Below are positions 1 to 7,819 of a stretch of DNA of 24,063 bases, piece by piece. The translations under genes were made by a program, and so were the position numbers. The notes under the pieces are model-generated. The model was not told the DNA's origin. It ran no database searches and saw only the letters and a list, made by a program, of their open reading frames with translations. Source of the DNA: a virus; the IMG/VR virus record IMGVR_UViG_3300046011_003269, positions 1-24,063 of that record; one strand, written 5' to 3'. How positions within the stretch are numbered: the stretch's first letter is position 1; each line of letters starts with the position of its first letter.

Positions 1-2
1 TG

Positions 3-434
3 CCTACGGGCCAGAACGATCTAAACCGCTCAACGCAGCATAGTCTTCAGTTAGACTGTCAAGCTGGCGTTGGTCTTCCAGGCTATAGCCAAGAGGATGT
101 CAATGCTATTATTTACATTTATGATCGCGCTGGCGATTACATTCTTGACCGCGCTGGGTCTGCTTTAAAAATCCGTGATTACGCTCAATACACCATAACC
201 ATCGGCGCAGACCCGCAGGTTATGCTGCGCTGGTCGGACGATGGTGGTCACACATGGTCGAATGAGCATTGGAAGTCTATGGGCAAGATTGGTCAAACCG
301 GCTATCGCACGATCTGGCGACGGCTTGGCATGACAATGAAACTCCGCGATAGGGTTTACGAAATATCGGGCACTGATCCTGTTCAGATCGCCATCATGGG
401 CGCTGAATTGCATGTGAGTCCGACTAATGCCTAG
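3..434 (+). CDS. P22 gp10-like packaged DNA stabilisation protein (C-terminal part)
   Basis: The frame is open from the left edge, so only the last 143 residues are visible. In P22 and relatives this tail accessory factor sits below the portal, closes the DNA channel after packaging and gives the tail needle its platform. The visible tail carries an Asp-box-like turn (SDDGGHTWS), then a GKIGQTGYRTIWRRLG block and a C-terminal TDPVQIAIMGAELHV strand, which is the usual ending of the gp10 family. The next gene starts inside its last codons (8-nt overlap), as expected for a tightly packed late operon. The fibre and ejection genes downstream keep the P22-like order, which supports the call. The N-terminal two thirds lie outside the window. 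Confidence 0.85.
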   Translation, partial: PTGQNDLNRSTQHSLQLDCQAGVGLPGYSQEDVNAIIYIYDRAGDYILDRAGSALKIRDYAQYTITIGADPQVMLRWSDDGGHTWSNEHWKSMGKIGQTGYRTIWRRLGMTMKLRDRVYEISGTDPVQIAIMGAELHVSPTNA

Positions 435-1014
435 TCAGTTTTATAACGATACTCAGATCCCGGCGGCTCGCGTTCAAATGAACGACCCGTCTAATGATTA
501 CGTTAATCGGCCTTGGTATCGGTTCTTTTATAATCTTTTCATACTGTTAGGTAGTGGATCGCTGCGCTACGGCACTTTTTTTGACACGACTGACCAGACG
601 GCAGCGGCTATTAACACTGGCTACCCAATTACCTTTAACAACACTGACTTATCAGAAGGCGTTTATCTGGGCACACCTACGTCACGCATATACGTGAACA
701 GACCCGGAGCATATAACTTTCAGTTTTCGCTTCAGCTTGTTAGCACCAACGCCAGCGCGCATTTAGTTTATATCTGGGCGCGCATAAATGGCACTGATGT
801 CGCTGATTCTGCCACAAAACTTACTATGAAAGGCGGCGGCGAAGCCGCTGTTGCTGCATGGAATTTCGTGCTAAGAATGGACACGAATGACTATTTTGAA
901 CTGGTATGGGCCACTGATGACACAGATGTGCGAATTGACGCCTCTACCGCTACCGCTTTCTGTCCTGCTATTCCTTCGGTTATTATGACCGTAACTTGTA
1001 ATATAGGTGAATAA
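427..1014 (+). CDS. Putative C1q/TNF-like jelly-roll virion protein (head or tail fibre)
   Basis: This 195-residue protein has a short N-terminal arm (about residues 1-45, with RPWYRFFYNLFILLGSG) that resembles virion-anchoring segments of phage fibre proteins. The remainder is beta-rich and reads like a C1q/TNF-type jelly roll: GTFFDTTDQTAAA, a PITFNNTD turn, a YVNRPGAYNFQFSLQL strand pair and a closing VIMTVTC strand. Such domains in marine and environmental podoviruses usually form trimeric fibres or decorations. The start overlaps the gp10-like stop by 8 nt, and its own stop overlaps the collar-fibre start (taATG). The fold is inferred from sequence style only. It could be a head fibre rather than a tail fibre. 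Confidence 0.55.
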   Translation: MPSQFYNDTQIPAARVQMNDPSNDYVNRPWYRFFYNLFILLGSGSLRYGTFFDTTDQTAAAINTGYPITFNNTDLSEGVYLGTPTSRIYVNRPGAYNFQFSLQLVSTNASAHLVYIWARINGTDVADSATKLTMKGGGEAAVAAWNFVLRMDTNDYFELVWATDDTDVRIDASTATAFCPAIPSVIMTVTCNIGE

Positions 1015-2402
1015 TGGCCGTCGTATCGCCCACCGCTAAAGCTCAATTTATTGACGCCGCAGGCATACCGCTCGCAGGCGGCTTTTTATATACTTACGAA
1101 GCGGGCACGACCATACCGCAAGCGACTTATACGGATTCGGCAGCATCAACGCCTAATAGTAACCCTATTGTGTTAGACTCGCGGGGTGAAGCCAATATTT
1201 GGCTGTCTTCAGCTAACTATAAGTTCAAGTTAACGGACGCTAACGGCACTGAGATTTGGACGGTCGATAACATCGCCGCGCCTTCAACAGCGCTGTCGCC
1301 AGTCTTTTCCAGTAACGTTACGATCTCGGCTAACACTTCTGGCCCCGCGCTTCTTATTACGCAGACAGGTGCAGGCGCGGCGATCAGAGTTCAAGATTCT
1401 GCCGATCCTGACGCATCGCCGTTTGTCGTTGATACAGATGGCAACGTAGGTATTGGCACCGCGACGCCTGCTAATGCTATTGACGTGGCTGGCGGCGCTA
1501 TTCAGATCTCGACATCCGGCGGCACGGCTAGAACGGTTATGTCAGCGGATGCTACGGACTCCATATTTTCTGTTAATGATGATCGTAACTTTACGGTCAA
1601 GACTAATGCGGCGACCCGTTTGACAATCAATTCAACAAATGCCACGTCTACTGTCCCTGTAGTATTACCTGGCGTTCCTACAACGGCGCTTCAGGCTGCG
1701 ACTAAATCTTACGTTGATACGGTCACGCCGCCAGGATCATTAATGGCTTACGCTGCGTCTACAGCGCCTAGCGGCTGGTTGCTCTGCGACGGCTCGGCGG
1801 TATCCCGCACGACATACGCGACACTCTTTGCCGCTATTAGCACGACTTGGGGAACGGGTGACGGCTCTACAACATTCAATGTGCCGGATCTTCGCGGTCA
1901 GTTTCTGCGCGGTTTTGATAGCCGCTCAACAGCGACTAGCCAAGATACAACTACTTTTACGGGAACTACGACTAACGGCAGCGCAACTATTTCGGGTATT
2001 AGCTCTACTGTAACGGCATTTCTTGCTGCAACTACACCGATCAGCGGCACTGGTATTCCTACAGGCGCAACAATTTCGACTGTTTCATCAACGTCGATCA
2101 CGATTTCAGCAAATGCTACCGCGTCCGGCACAATTACAATAACTGTTGGCCGCGCGTTTGCCAGCGCGCAAAATGACTTTTATGAGAATCATAGCCACAC
2201 AGCTACAGATAGCGGCCACGCGCATACTATCCCAGGTAATGTTACTGCTGGCGCTTCAGGCATTCAAACAGGTTCTGGGGTTACATACGGAGCTGCGTCC
2301 ACAACCACGGGAAATGCTGTTATCACAGTAGCTACTTCCACGACAGGTAACGTCGAAACTCGGCCTAAGAACTATGCCGTGCTATACATCATCAAGACCT
2401 AG
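1014..2402 (+). CDS. Tail fibre with phage tail-collar domain
   Basis: A 462-residue adhesin-like protein. Residues 1-90 resemble head- or tail-binding modules of podoviral spikes (LAGGFLYTYEAGTTIP, NPIVLDSRGEANIWL, YKFKLTDANG). A repetitive beta region follows. At about 240-300 a tail-collar domain is clear (PPGSLMAYAASTAPSGWLLC, then FNVPDLRGQFLRGFD). After an insertion rich in Thr, Ser and Gly (about 310-370) comes a histidine-rich NHSHTATDSGHAHTI stretch. Its HxH motifs recall the metal-binding tips of T4 gp12-type fibres. The C-terminus ends in RPKNYAVLYIIKT, the usual collar-domain ending. The protein probably binds the host surface and is the receptor-specificity candidate of the window. 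Confidence 0.85.
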   Translation: MAVVSPTAKAQFIDAAGIPLAGGFLYTYEAGTTIPQATYTDSAASTPNSNPIVLDSRGEANIWLSSANYKFKLTDANGTEIWTVDNIAAPSTALSPVFSSNVTISANTSGPALLITQTGAGAAIRVQDSADPDASPFVVDTDGNVGIGTATPANAIDVAGGAIQISTSGGTARTVMSADATDSIFSVNDDRNFTVKTNAATRLTINSTNATSTVPVVLPGVPTTALQAATKSYVDTVTPPGSLMAYAASTAPSGWLLCDGSAVSRTTYATLFAAISTTWGTGDGSTTFNVPDLRGQFLRGFDSRSTATSQDTTTFTGTTTNGSATISGISSTVTAFLAATTPISGTGIPTGATISTVSSTSITISANATASGTITITVGRAFASAQNDFYENHSHTATDSGHAHTIPGNVTAGASGIQTGSGVTYGAASTTTGNAVITVATSTTGNVETRPKNYAVLYIIKT

Positions 2403-2419
2403 TATTATAGTGAGGCATT

Positions 2420-3391
2420 ATGGATCCGTTCACACTAGCCCTTTTAGGCGGCTCTGCTTTAGCCTCTGGCGGCTTAAGCTACATGGGGTCGCAGCGTGCA
2501 GCCGGAGCGCAAAGCGCTGCCGCGCAGCAATCGGGCATGCTTGGCCTCATCGCACAGCAACAGGCGCAGGAACAAGCTCGGCAAATGGCCGAACAAGGCG
2601 CAGCGGCTGGGCGTGAATTTTACGGCAAAGGTCGTGAGGATCTATTAGCTCAAGGTCGCACAGGCGCAGAGACGGCGCGTGAGTTCTACGGCCAGGGCGT
2701 AGGCTTTCAAGAGCCTTACATGGGCGCAGGCGCTGGAGCTACAAATCAGCTCGCGCAGCTCTTTGGTCAAGGTGGCGCATATACGCAACAGCCGACCTAT
2801 GAACAGCTTCAAATGGATCCTGGCTATGCGTTCAGGTTCCAGCAAGGCCAGCAAGCGATGACTAACGCCGCCCGTGCAGGCGGTTTAGCTGGATCTGGTG
2901 GCGCTCTTAAAGCAGCTACACGCTTTGGCCAAGAGGCAGGAAGCCAAGAATATACCAACGCCTATAACCGCTTTATGGCTAACCGCGCAGCGGCGACACA
3001 AGGTCTTCAGAATCTTGCAGGAACGGGCGCAGGCGCAGCTCAGACAGCAACAGGTCTAGCTGGTAGTGTCGGTAACGCCCTGTCTGGCAATCAGTTTAAC
3101 CTTGGCTCTAATCTTGGCACAATGGCCTCTAATGCTGGCGGAACGGTCGCAGGCGCTTACACAGGCGCTATCCCAACAATGGCGGCGCTCACGTCAGCTA
3201 ATCCTTACGGGCAGGCGATGGAGAATGTCGGACAAGCTAGAGCATCTGGCTATGTCGGCGGCGCATCAGCACTTGGTAACGCATTAAACAGCGGTATGGG
3301 TAATGCGCTGGCGTATAACATGATGAGCAATATGTATCCAAGCGGCAATTATCAATTTGGCGGACAGAACGTTCCTTATTTTAATAGGTGA
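2420..3391 (+). CDS. Internal virion / DNA-ejection protein, P22 gp7-like
   Basis: A 323-residue protein rich in Gly, Ala and Gln with a hydrophobic small-residue N-terminus (LALLGGSALASGGLSYMG). The diagnostic block is at about 133-185: DPGYAFRFQQGQQAM, then a Gly-rich LAGSGGALKAATRFGQEAGS and a QEYTNAYNRFMANRAA stretch. This pattern recurs in podoviral DNA-transfer proteins equivalent to P22 gp7. Such proteins are packaged in the capsid and ejected to form a conduit across the periplasm. A GAGG element lies just upstream of the ATG. It is first of three consecutive ejection-type genes in the same order as P22 7-20-16. The family assignment is good; the exact role is inferred. Confidence 0.7.
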   Translation: MDPFTLALLGGSALASGGLSYMGSQRAAGAQSAAAQQSGMLGLIAQQQAQEQARQMAEQGAAAGREFYGKGREDLLAQGRTGAETAREFYGQGVGFQEPYMGAGAGATNQLAQLFGQGGAYTQQPTYEQLQMDPGYAFRFQQGQQAMTNAARAGGLAGSGGALKAATRFGQEAGSQEYTNAYNRFMANRAAATQGLQNLAGTGAGAAQTATGLAGSVGNALSGNQFNLGSNLGTMASNAGGTVAGAYTGAIPTMAALTSANPYGQAMENVGQARASGYVGGASALGNALNSGMGNALAYNMMSNMYPSGNYQFGGQNVPYFNR

Positions 3392-3396
3392 TTTAG

Positions 3397-4692
3397 ATGC
3401 CCGTTGATTACACAATAGCTGCGCGCGGCGCACAGGCTAATGCAGCTCCTGACTTTGCGAATATGCTGGCTCAGTATCAGATGATGGGCGCTCGCGCACA
3501 GCAAAATCAATTGGCGCAAATGCAGATGCAAAAATTGCAGCAAGAGCAAGATCAGCAAAATGCTCTGCGCGGCGTATTAAGTGGGCAGAATTTTAATCTT
3601 ATGTCTCAACAAGGCGTAAGAGATATTGCGCGGTATAATCCTGAGTTAGCTATTCAGTTGTCTAATGCTTTGCGTGGGCAGCAACATTATGGCGCATTGG
3701 AAAGCCAAGCGGCTCAAGAGCTTGCGATGAAAAGACCAGTATACAGCGCGCAAGTTGAAAAAGAGCTTGCTCAAGGCAGTAAAGCCGCGCTTGAGCGCGA
3801 TGCTGACTTGTTGCGAAACCAAGAAGTCAAGGGCGCTAAAATTGTTATGGCCGACGGTAAAGGCTATGACGCTTGGTATTCTGGCTTGCCTAATGATTTA
3901 AAGTCTGTTCTGCCGCCTAAATATGACGAACAATCGCTAACTAATTTTGTTACACAGATGGCGACAATCCAAGACAATCTAAAGTCGCACATTCAAGGAA
4001 TTAAAGAAGGCGAAACGCCAGTCGTTGTCAAACCTGGCCTTGGCGGCGCAGCACCAACAATGCAGAAAGTTCAAGAAGCGCCGACTATCGGGCGTAATCT
4101 TGGGCCTGCGGGTATGGAATTAACGCCTGAAGCTAGAGCTATTCAGGATACGATGGCGACTGAACAAAATATTATGCGTTCAGCCCCAGCGGGGCGGGAG
4201 AAAGAAGCGCTTGGCAAGTATCGCTTTAGCAATACGCTTAAGGATATGGGGTCTACCTTTATTGATTTGGCTAAAGCTAAAGGCATTGTTGTCCCAGGCG
4301 AAACGCAAGGCGAGACTTTTGAGGCTCTGGCTAATAAATCTAAGCTGGGCCAAGTATTTGGTAAACTGGATGCGAGCGAGCGTTTGGCGCTTGTCGATCA
4401 GTTGAAATCGCTCGTTACAACTGCGGTGCCTCAGTTCGCTGCGGCGGCGGGGCTTCAAAGTAAAAACTTTGACTCGGAAAAAGAAGGCCAGCGGCTTATG
4501 GGCGCGTTGGCTGACCCAGACAATGTTGCTAACATCAGTAGCGCGTTTGGTATTCTTAACAATCTGAACAAACAATTTGGATCGGGCGCTCAGTTATTTG
4601 AGCCAAAGAAAGAAATTGGCGGCATTATAGGCGCGCGGCGCGGTACAGAGCAAAAACCAAGCGGTGAAATTGATTTTGGAGCGCTGAAATAA
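3397..4692 (+). CDS. Putative ejection protein, P22 gp20-like position
   Basis: A 431-residue, largely helical protein. The N-terminus (about 25-60) is a Gln-rich amphipathic stretch (AQYQMMGARAQQNQLAQMQM) likely to form a coiled coil. The middle is charged and ends in a Lys/Glu-rich tail. There is no signal peptide and no recognised enzymatic motif. It lies between the gp7-like and gp16-like genes, where P22 has gp20, and its composition fits proteins ejected into the host with the DNA. It starts 5 nt after the previous stop, with an AGGTGAT element as ribosome site, and its TAA overlaps the next ATG (taATG). The functional call rests mainly on synteny. Confidence 0.5.
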   Translation: MPVDYTIAARGAQANAAPDFANMLAQYQMMGARAQQNQLAQMQMQKLQQEQDQQNALRGVLSGQNFNLMSQQGVRDIARYNPELAIQLSNALRGQQHYGALESQAAQELAMKRPVYSAQVEKELAQGSKAALERDADLLRNQEVKGAKIVMADGKGYDAWYSGLPNDLKSVLPPKYDEQSLTNFVTQMATIQDNLKSHIQGIKEGETPVVVKPGLGGAAPTMQKVQEAPTIGRNLGPAGMELTPEARAIQDTMATEQNIMRSAPAGREKEALGKYRFSNTLKDMGSTFIDLAKAKGIVVPGETQGETFEALANKSKLGQVFGKLDASERLALVDQLKSLVTTAVPQFAAAAGLQSKNFDSEKEGQRLMGALADPDNVANISSAFGILNNLNKQFGSGAQLFEPKKEIGGIIGARRGTEQKPSGEIDFGALK

Positions 4693-6443
4693 TGGACGTT
4701 CGGCTTCCTGACGGCACCCTTATTAAGAATGTTCCTGAAGGAACGACAAAAGCCCAGCTTACAGAAAAGCTGAGAGCTAATGGCTATGACGTTAGCGCGC
4801 TTGAAGAAAAACCGTCTGGATTTGCTGATACAACGTCAGGTAAGGTTCTCGGCTATTTAAGCGAAGCCGCTGGCAACGTTCCGGCGGATGTTATGAATAT
4901 AGCGCAAGGCGCGTATAATGTAGCGACAGATCCGCTACAGGCGCTTCAAGGCGTCGCTGAAGCTGTTGGCAGTCCATTACAGACTAGCGCTCAATTATTA
5001 GGCGGGGCGTATCAAGTTGCGCGCCACCCATTTGAATCCTTCAAGCAAGCGCCTGTATCTACGTTACTAGGCGCAACTGCCGCAAGAGGACTTGCGTCGC
5101 CTTTTATGGCTGGCGCGACTAACGTCGCCAACGTAGCGACGCCTATAGTTCGCAATATGATGAACCCCAAAGCGCAAATGTATGGTGAGGCTTTTGGCGC
5201 GCAAATGCCAGAGGCTATGAACGCATTAGCCGCTGCAAAGCCTGGAATGACTTCGGCACAAGCGCTTGCAGATATAAACGCTCCCGCTATTCAAGCTATC
5301 GGCGAAAAAGTTACCCAGCAAGTGCCACAACAAGCGCGTGCGGTTCAGCAAGCGCAAGAAGCCCAACGCGCTGCGGCTATTGGTCAGATCGCCGGAACGC
5401 CAGAAGAACTGGCGGCAGCTAAAGCCGCTAGAGATGCTGAAGCAGCATTAAATTATAATAGAGCTTTTAAACAAGTTATGACAGAAACACCTGAATTGAC
5501 GTCTATTATGGACAGACCGTCAATGGAAAAAGCGTTTGGACGCGCGGCTCAAATAGCCGAAGAACGTGGGCAGGCTTTTCAAATAGGTAAAACTAAACCC
5601 GCTGAGATCACAGAATCTAAAATATTAGATGAATTTGGTCGACCAGTTCAAAAAGTAACGCCTGCCGAAATAGCAAAATATCCTGTTCAAAGCCTGCATT
5701 ATGTGAAGATGGCGCTGGATGATATGGTTCGCAGTCCAAAGGATTTTGGAATTGGCGCGGCTGAAGTTTCAGCTATACGAGATACCCGTAAAGAATTTAT
5801 ATCTCAGCTAGAAAATAACGCAAACTATTCAAAAGCGCGTATGCAATATGCCGCGCAAAGCGTTCCGATCAATAAAATGCAGATTGCGCAAGAGCTACAA
5901 AAGTCATTGACTGCGCCATTGACGGGTGAAACGACGCGCGGTGCTATGTTTGCGCGCGCCGCTGAAGAAGCGCCAAAGACAATTAAGCGCGCTACAGGTC
6001 AAGAGTTCTATAGCAAGCTCGAAGATGTATTAAGTTCTGACGAAATGAAAGTTGTGAATGATGTCCGCGATGAGTTCCGGCGCACACAATTAGCCAAAGA
6101 TCAAGCTAAACTAGCTAAGTCTTCAGTAGAAGATCTGGCGTCAACGCAGCTTGGGCCTATCACGCATTTGAACTTATTGAACCGCGTTTGGACGATTGCG
6201 AACACAGTAATCAAACGGTCGCTTGGTAAGATAGATCAGAAGCTGGCTACACAGATTGGTATGGAGATGTTAGATCCTGCCGAAATGCAAAAAGCGCTAA
6301 AAGCAGCGCAAGAGTATAACGCTAAAACAGAAGCGTTATCAAAACGTAAACCACGTCAAGTAGCGCCGCCAATTATATCTGGGGCAGTTACTTTTCAAAA
6401 TGCTTTGAGTCCGCAACAGAATCAAAATGCGATGGCGAGATGA
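4692..6443 (+). CDS. Large virion/ejection protein, P22 gp16-like position
   Basis: A 583-residue protein. It opens with a small beta module (VRLPDGTLIKNVPEGTTKAQ) that occurs at the N-terminus of many virion-associated phage proteins. A long amphipathic, Ala-rich helical region follows (about 40-150) that could insert into membranes. The remainder is charged and helical. No hydrolase motif was found. It is the last of three ejection-type genes, so by analogy with P22 gp16 it may help DNA cross the inner membrane. It is translationally coupled upstream (taATG) and overlaps the next gene by 4 nt (ATGA). The virion role is probable, the specific equivalence less so. Confidence 0.5.
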   Translation: MDVRLPDGTLIKNVPEGTTKAQLTEKLRANGYDVSALEEKPSGFADTTSGKVLGYLSEAAGNVPADVMNIAQGAYNVATDPLQALQGVAEAVGSPLQTSAQLLGGAYQVARHPFESFKQAPVSTLLGATAARGLASPFMAGATNVANVATPIVRNMMNPKAQMYGEAFGAQMPEAMNALAAAKPGMTSAQALADINAPAIQAIGEKVTQQVPQQARAVQQAQEAQRAAAIGQIAGTPEELAAAKAARDAEAALNYNRAFKQVMTETPELTSIMDRPSMEKAFGRAAQIAEERGQAFQIGKTKPAEITESKILDEFGRPVQKVTPAEIAKYPVQSLHYVKMALDDMVRSPKDFGIGAAEVSAIRDTRKEFISQLENNANYSKARMQYAAQSVPINKMQIAQELQKSLTAPLTGETTRGAMFARAAEEAPKTIKRATGQEFYSKLEDVLSSDEMKVVNDVRDEFRRTQLAKDQAKLAKSSVEDLASTQLGPITHLNLLNRVWTIANTVIKRSLGKIDQKLATQIGMEMLDPAEMQKALKAAQEYNAKTEALSKRKPRQVAPPIISGAVTFQNALSPQQNQNAMAR

Positions 6444-6706
6444 CACCAATGGCTGAATATCAAGTGTTTTTTGATGTGGCCGTTGGCGTGATCGGCGTCC
6501 TGGGCGGATGGGTATTGAATACCGTCTGGGGCGCTGTCAAAGATTTGCAAGCCGCCGATAAAGAACTGGCCGAAAAGGTTGGTGAGATCGAGGTGCTTGT
6601 TGCTGGGCGCTACGTCACCCGCGACGAGTTCAACACGACACTTAGCCAAGTGTTCGTCAAGCTCGACACCATCAGAGACATCGTTAGCCATAAGGCAGAT
6701 AGATGA
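6440..6706 (+). CDS. Small single-TM protein with coiled-coil tail, lysis-associated candidate
   Basis: This 88-residue protein has one hydrophobic segment at about residues 10-30 (VAVGVIGVLGGWVLNTVWGA). A charged helical tail follows (DLQAADKELAEKVGEIEVL, later SQVFVKLDTIRDI), typical of a coiled coil. Similar small membrane proteins precede the endolysin in many phages, where their role (holin-like or otherwise) is unproven. The chosen ATG gives an ATGA overlap with the previous gene. An alternative ATG nine bases later (MAEYQ) would remove three residues. Its own stop overlaps the lysozyme start by 4 nt. The call is based on topology and position only. Confidence 0.5.
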   Translation: MTPMAEYQVFFDVAVGVIGVLGGWVLNTVWGAVKDLQAADKELAEKVGEIEVLVAGRYVTRDEFNTTLSQVFVKLDTIRDIVSHKADR

Positions 6707-7206
6707 AAGAGAACTACGCGCAAGCTCTCAAACAAGTTCTTAAATATGAGGGCGGCTACGTTGACCACCCAAAAGATCCAGGCGGCCCGACGAATAAGGG
6801 CGTTACGCAAGCAGTCTATGATACTTGGCGCAAGTCGCAGAATCTCCCGACGCAAAGCGTGCGCGCTATTGCTGATTCGGAAGTTGCGGCGATTTACAAG
6901 AACCTCTATTGGGATCGTGTTTCTGGAGATAATTTGCCCGACGGTGTTGATTTTGCTGTGTTCGACTTTGCTGTCAATTCAGGCGTAAGCCGCGCAGCTA
7001 AAACCTTGCAAGCCGTTGTTGGCGTAACACAAGACGGCGTGATCGGCCCTGCTACTATTCAAGCCACTAAAACCTACGTTGCTATGGCCGTCACGAACAA
7101 ACGGCTGGCGTTTATGCAGTCGCTGTCGATCTGGTCTACGTTTGGCAAAGGCTGGTCTGCGCGTATCGCAGACGTTAAAGCGCAGATCGTAGCGCTATGC
7201 GGATAA
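6703..7206 (+). CDS. Endolysin: GH108 N-acetylmuramidase with peptidoglycan-binding domain
   Basis: A 167-residue lysozyme that cleaves the glycan strands of peptidoglycan. The N-terminal GH108 signature is intact: KYEGGYVDHPKDPGGPTNKG, with the proposed catalytic glutamate at residue 16 (EGGY), followed by GVTQAVYD. A YWDRVSGDNLPDGVDFAVFD segment leads into a C-terminal peptidoglycan-binding domain 3-like region (TQDGVIGPATIQA). The length matches the usual 160-190 residues. No signal peptide or SAR anchor is visible, so release probably depends on a separate holin. The start overlaps the upstream gene (ATGA), and a lipoprotein gene begins inside the last codons. Confidence 0.92.
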   Translation: MKENYAQALKQVLKYEGGYVDHPKDPGGPTNKGVTQAVYDTWRKSQNLPTQSVRAIADSEVAAIYKNLYWDRVSGDNLPDGVDFAVFDFAVNSGVSRAAKTLQAVVGVTQDGVIGPATIQATKTYVAMAVTNKRLAFMQSLSIWSTFGKGWSARIADVKAQIVALCG

Positions 7207-7292
7207 TTTTATTTTGTCTTTTATTGTCTGGCTGCGCGCCGGCCAAATATATTTTCCATTGTACAGTCACTCAACCAAGGAACTGTAACTGA
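7197..7292 (+). CDS. 31-residue predicted lipoprotein in lysis cassette
   Basis: A very short frame encodes MRII, a hydrophobic stretch and a clean lipobox (LLSGC, cysteine at residue 13), leaving a mature peptide of only 19 residues with two further cysteines (CAPAKYIFHC..., ending PRNCN). It starts 10 nt before the end of the lysozyme gene, and its TGA overlaps the ATG of the next gene (tgATG). It therefore fits the coupled chain exactly. No strong ribosome site precedes it, so translation probably depends on re-initiation. I do not recognise a family. The lipobox and junctions argue that it is real. The role could be an accessory lysis lipoprotein, a regulator or an entry-exclusion peptide. 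Confidence 0.55.
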   Translation: MRIILFCLLLSGCAPAKYIFHCTVTQPRNCN

Positions 7293-7453
7293 TGCTTAAG
7301 AATTGGAAAACTTCTATCCCAGGAATCCTTACTCTTGTAGGCGTTCTTTTCAACGCTTGGCAAACTAAAACGCTTGACTGGCCTTCTTTGCAAGCTGCGT
7401 TGATTGCTATCGGTCTTATCGGCGCTAAAGACTTTAACGTCACGGGCGCATGA
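7292..7453 (+). CDS. Small holin-like membrane protein
   Basis: A 53-residue protein with two hydrophobic segments, about residues 9-23 (PGILTLVGVLFNAW) and 34-45 (LQAALIAIGLIG), ending in AKDFNVTGA. Small proteins of the pattern MLKNWKT, hydrophobic, then GL-x-AKD-NVTG occur next to phage endolysin and spanin genes and are candidate holins or holin regulators. It starts at tgATG over the lipoprotein stop, and its own TGA overlaps the i-spanin ATG. Two TM segments with both termini on one side would fit a class II holin. There is no direct evidence of pore formation, and the single-TM protein upstream of the lysozyme is the alternative holin candidate. Confidence 0.5.
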   Translation: MLKNWKTSIPGILTLVGVLFNAWQTKTLDWPSLQAALIAIGLIGAKDFNVTGA

Positions 7454-7662
7454 CAACTGCTATCTTAATTGGCCTATTTTTAACGGTGCTCTACGGCGGC
7501 GTTAAAATGTTAATCGCTGATGCTTATGATCGTGGGCGGCGCGAGGAAGTCGTGCGTCGCATGGATCTTGCAGCTAAGTTAAAAGAAAGACAGACCAATG
7601 TCGTTATGGCCCCTAAAACCGTGGACGATACTGCTACTGATCTCGACAACGGCACTTTCTAG
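7450..7662 (+). CDS. Short i-spanin (Rz-like) inner-membrane protein
   Basis: A 70-residue protein with an N-terminal TM anchor (about residues 4-23, ILIGLFLTVLYGGVKML), then a basic and acidic helical stretch (YDRGRREEVVRRMDLAAKL). It ends in an unstructured tail. This is the topology of an Rz-type i-spanin, which joins an outer-membrane lipoprotein partner to fuse the two membranes at lysis. It is shorter than lambda Rz (about 150 residues). The identification is made much stronger by the lipoprotein gene that starts inside it in another frame and runs past its end, the classic Rz/Rz1 arrangement. The start overlaps the holin-like stop (ATGA). Confidence 0.68.
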   Translation: MTTAILIGLFLTVLYGGVKMLIADAYDRGRREEVVRRMDLAAKLKERQTNVVMAPKTVDDTATDLDNGTF

Positions 7663-7819
7663 CTGCCAGACAGTCAGGGAAGGGTCATGCCCTCCCCTGG
7701 CTCAGTACTCAGTCGCTCAACAGCGCGCTGTTGCCACTGAACTGCGGCGGCTCCGTGGAACCGAAACGGCTCAGTTTATCATCGATTACGGCAAGCTCCG
7801 CGCGGCGTGTAGGCTTTAG
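7598..7819 (+). CDS. o-spanin (Rz1-like) outer-membrane lipoprotein
   Basis: A 73-residue lipoprotein. The signal peptide is a hydrophobic stretch (WTILLLISTTALSSC) with the lipobox LSSC and lipidated cysteine at residue 23. The mature part (CQTVREGSCPPLAQYS..., then ELRRLRGTETAQFIIDYGKL) resembles o-spanins of environmental phages. The gene begins 65 nt before the end of the i-spanin in a different frame and extends beyond it, so the two probably form the spanin pair. Its stop TAG (7817-7819) is the end of rightward coding here. A convergent gene on the opposite strand now overlaps its last 111 nt, although the original arrangement was probably stop-to-stop. A 9-pair imperfect hairpin (7675-7699) lies inside it. 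Confidence 0.72.
   Translation: MSLWPLKPWTILLLISTTALSSCQTVREGSCPPLAQYSVAQQRAVATELRRLRGTETAQFIIDYGKLRAACRL

Noticed and set aside
4180-4575. 131-codon frame on the minus strand
   Set aside because: It is antisense to the gp20-like gene, with no ribosome site, no motif and no leftward promoter nearby.
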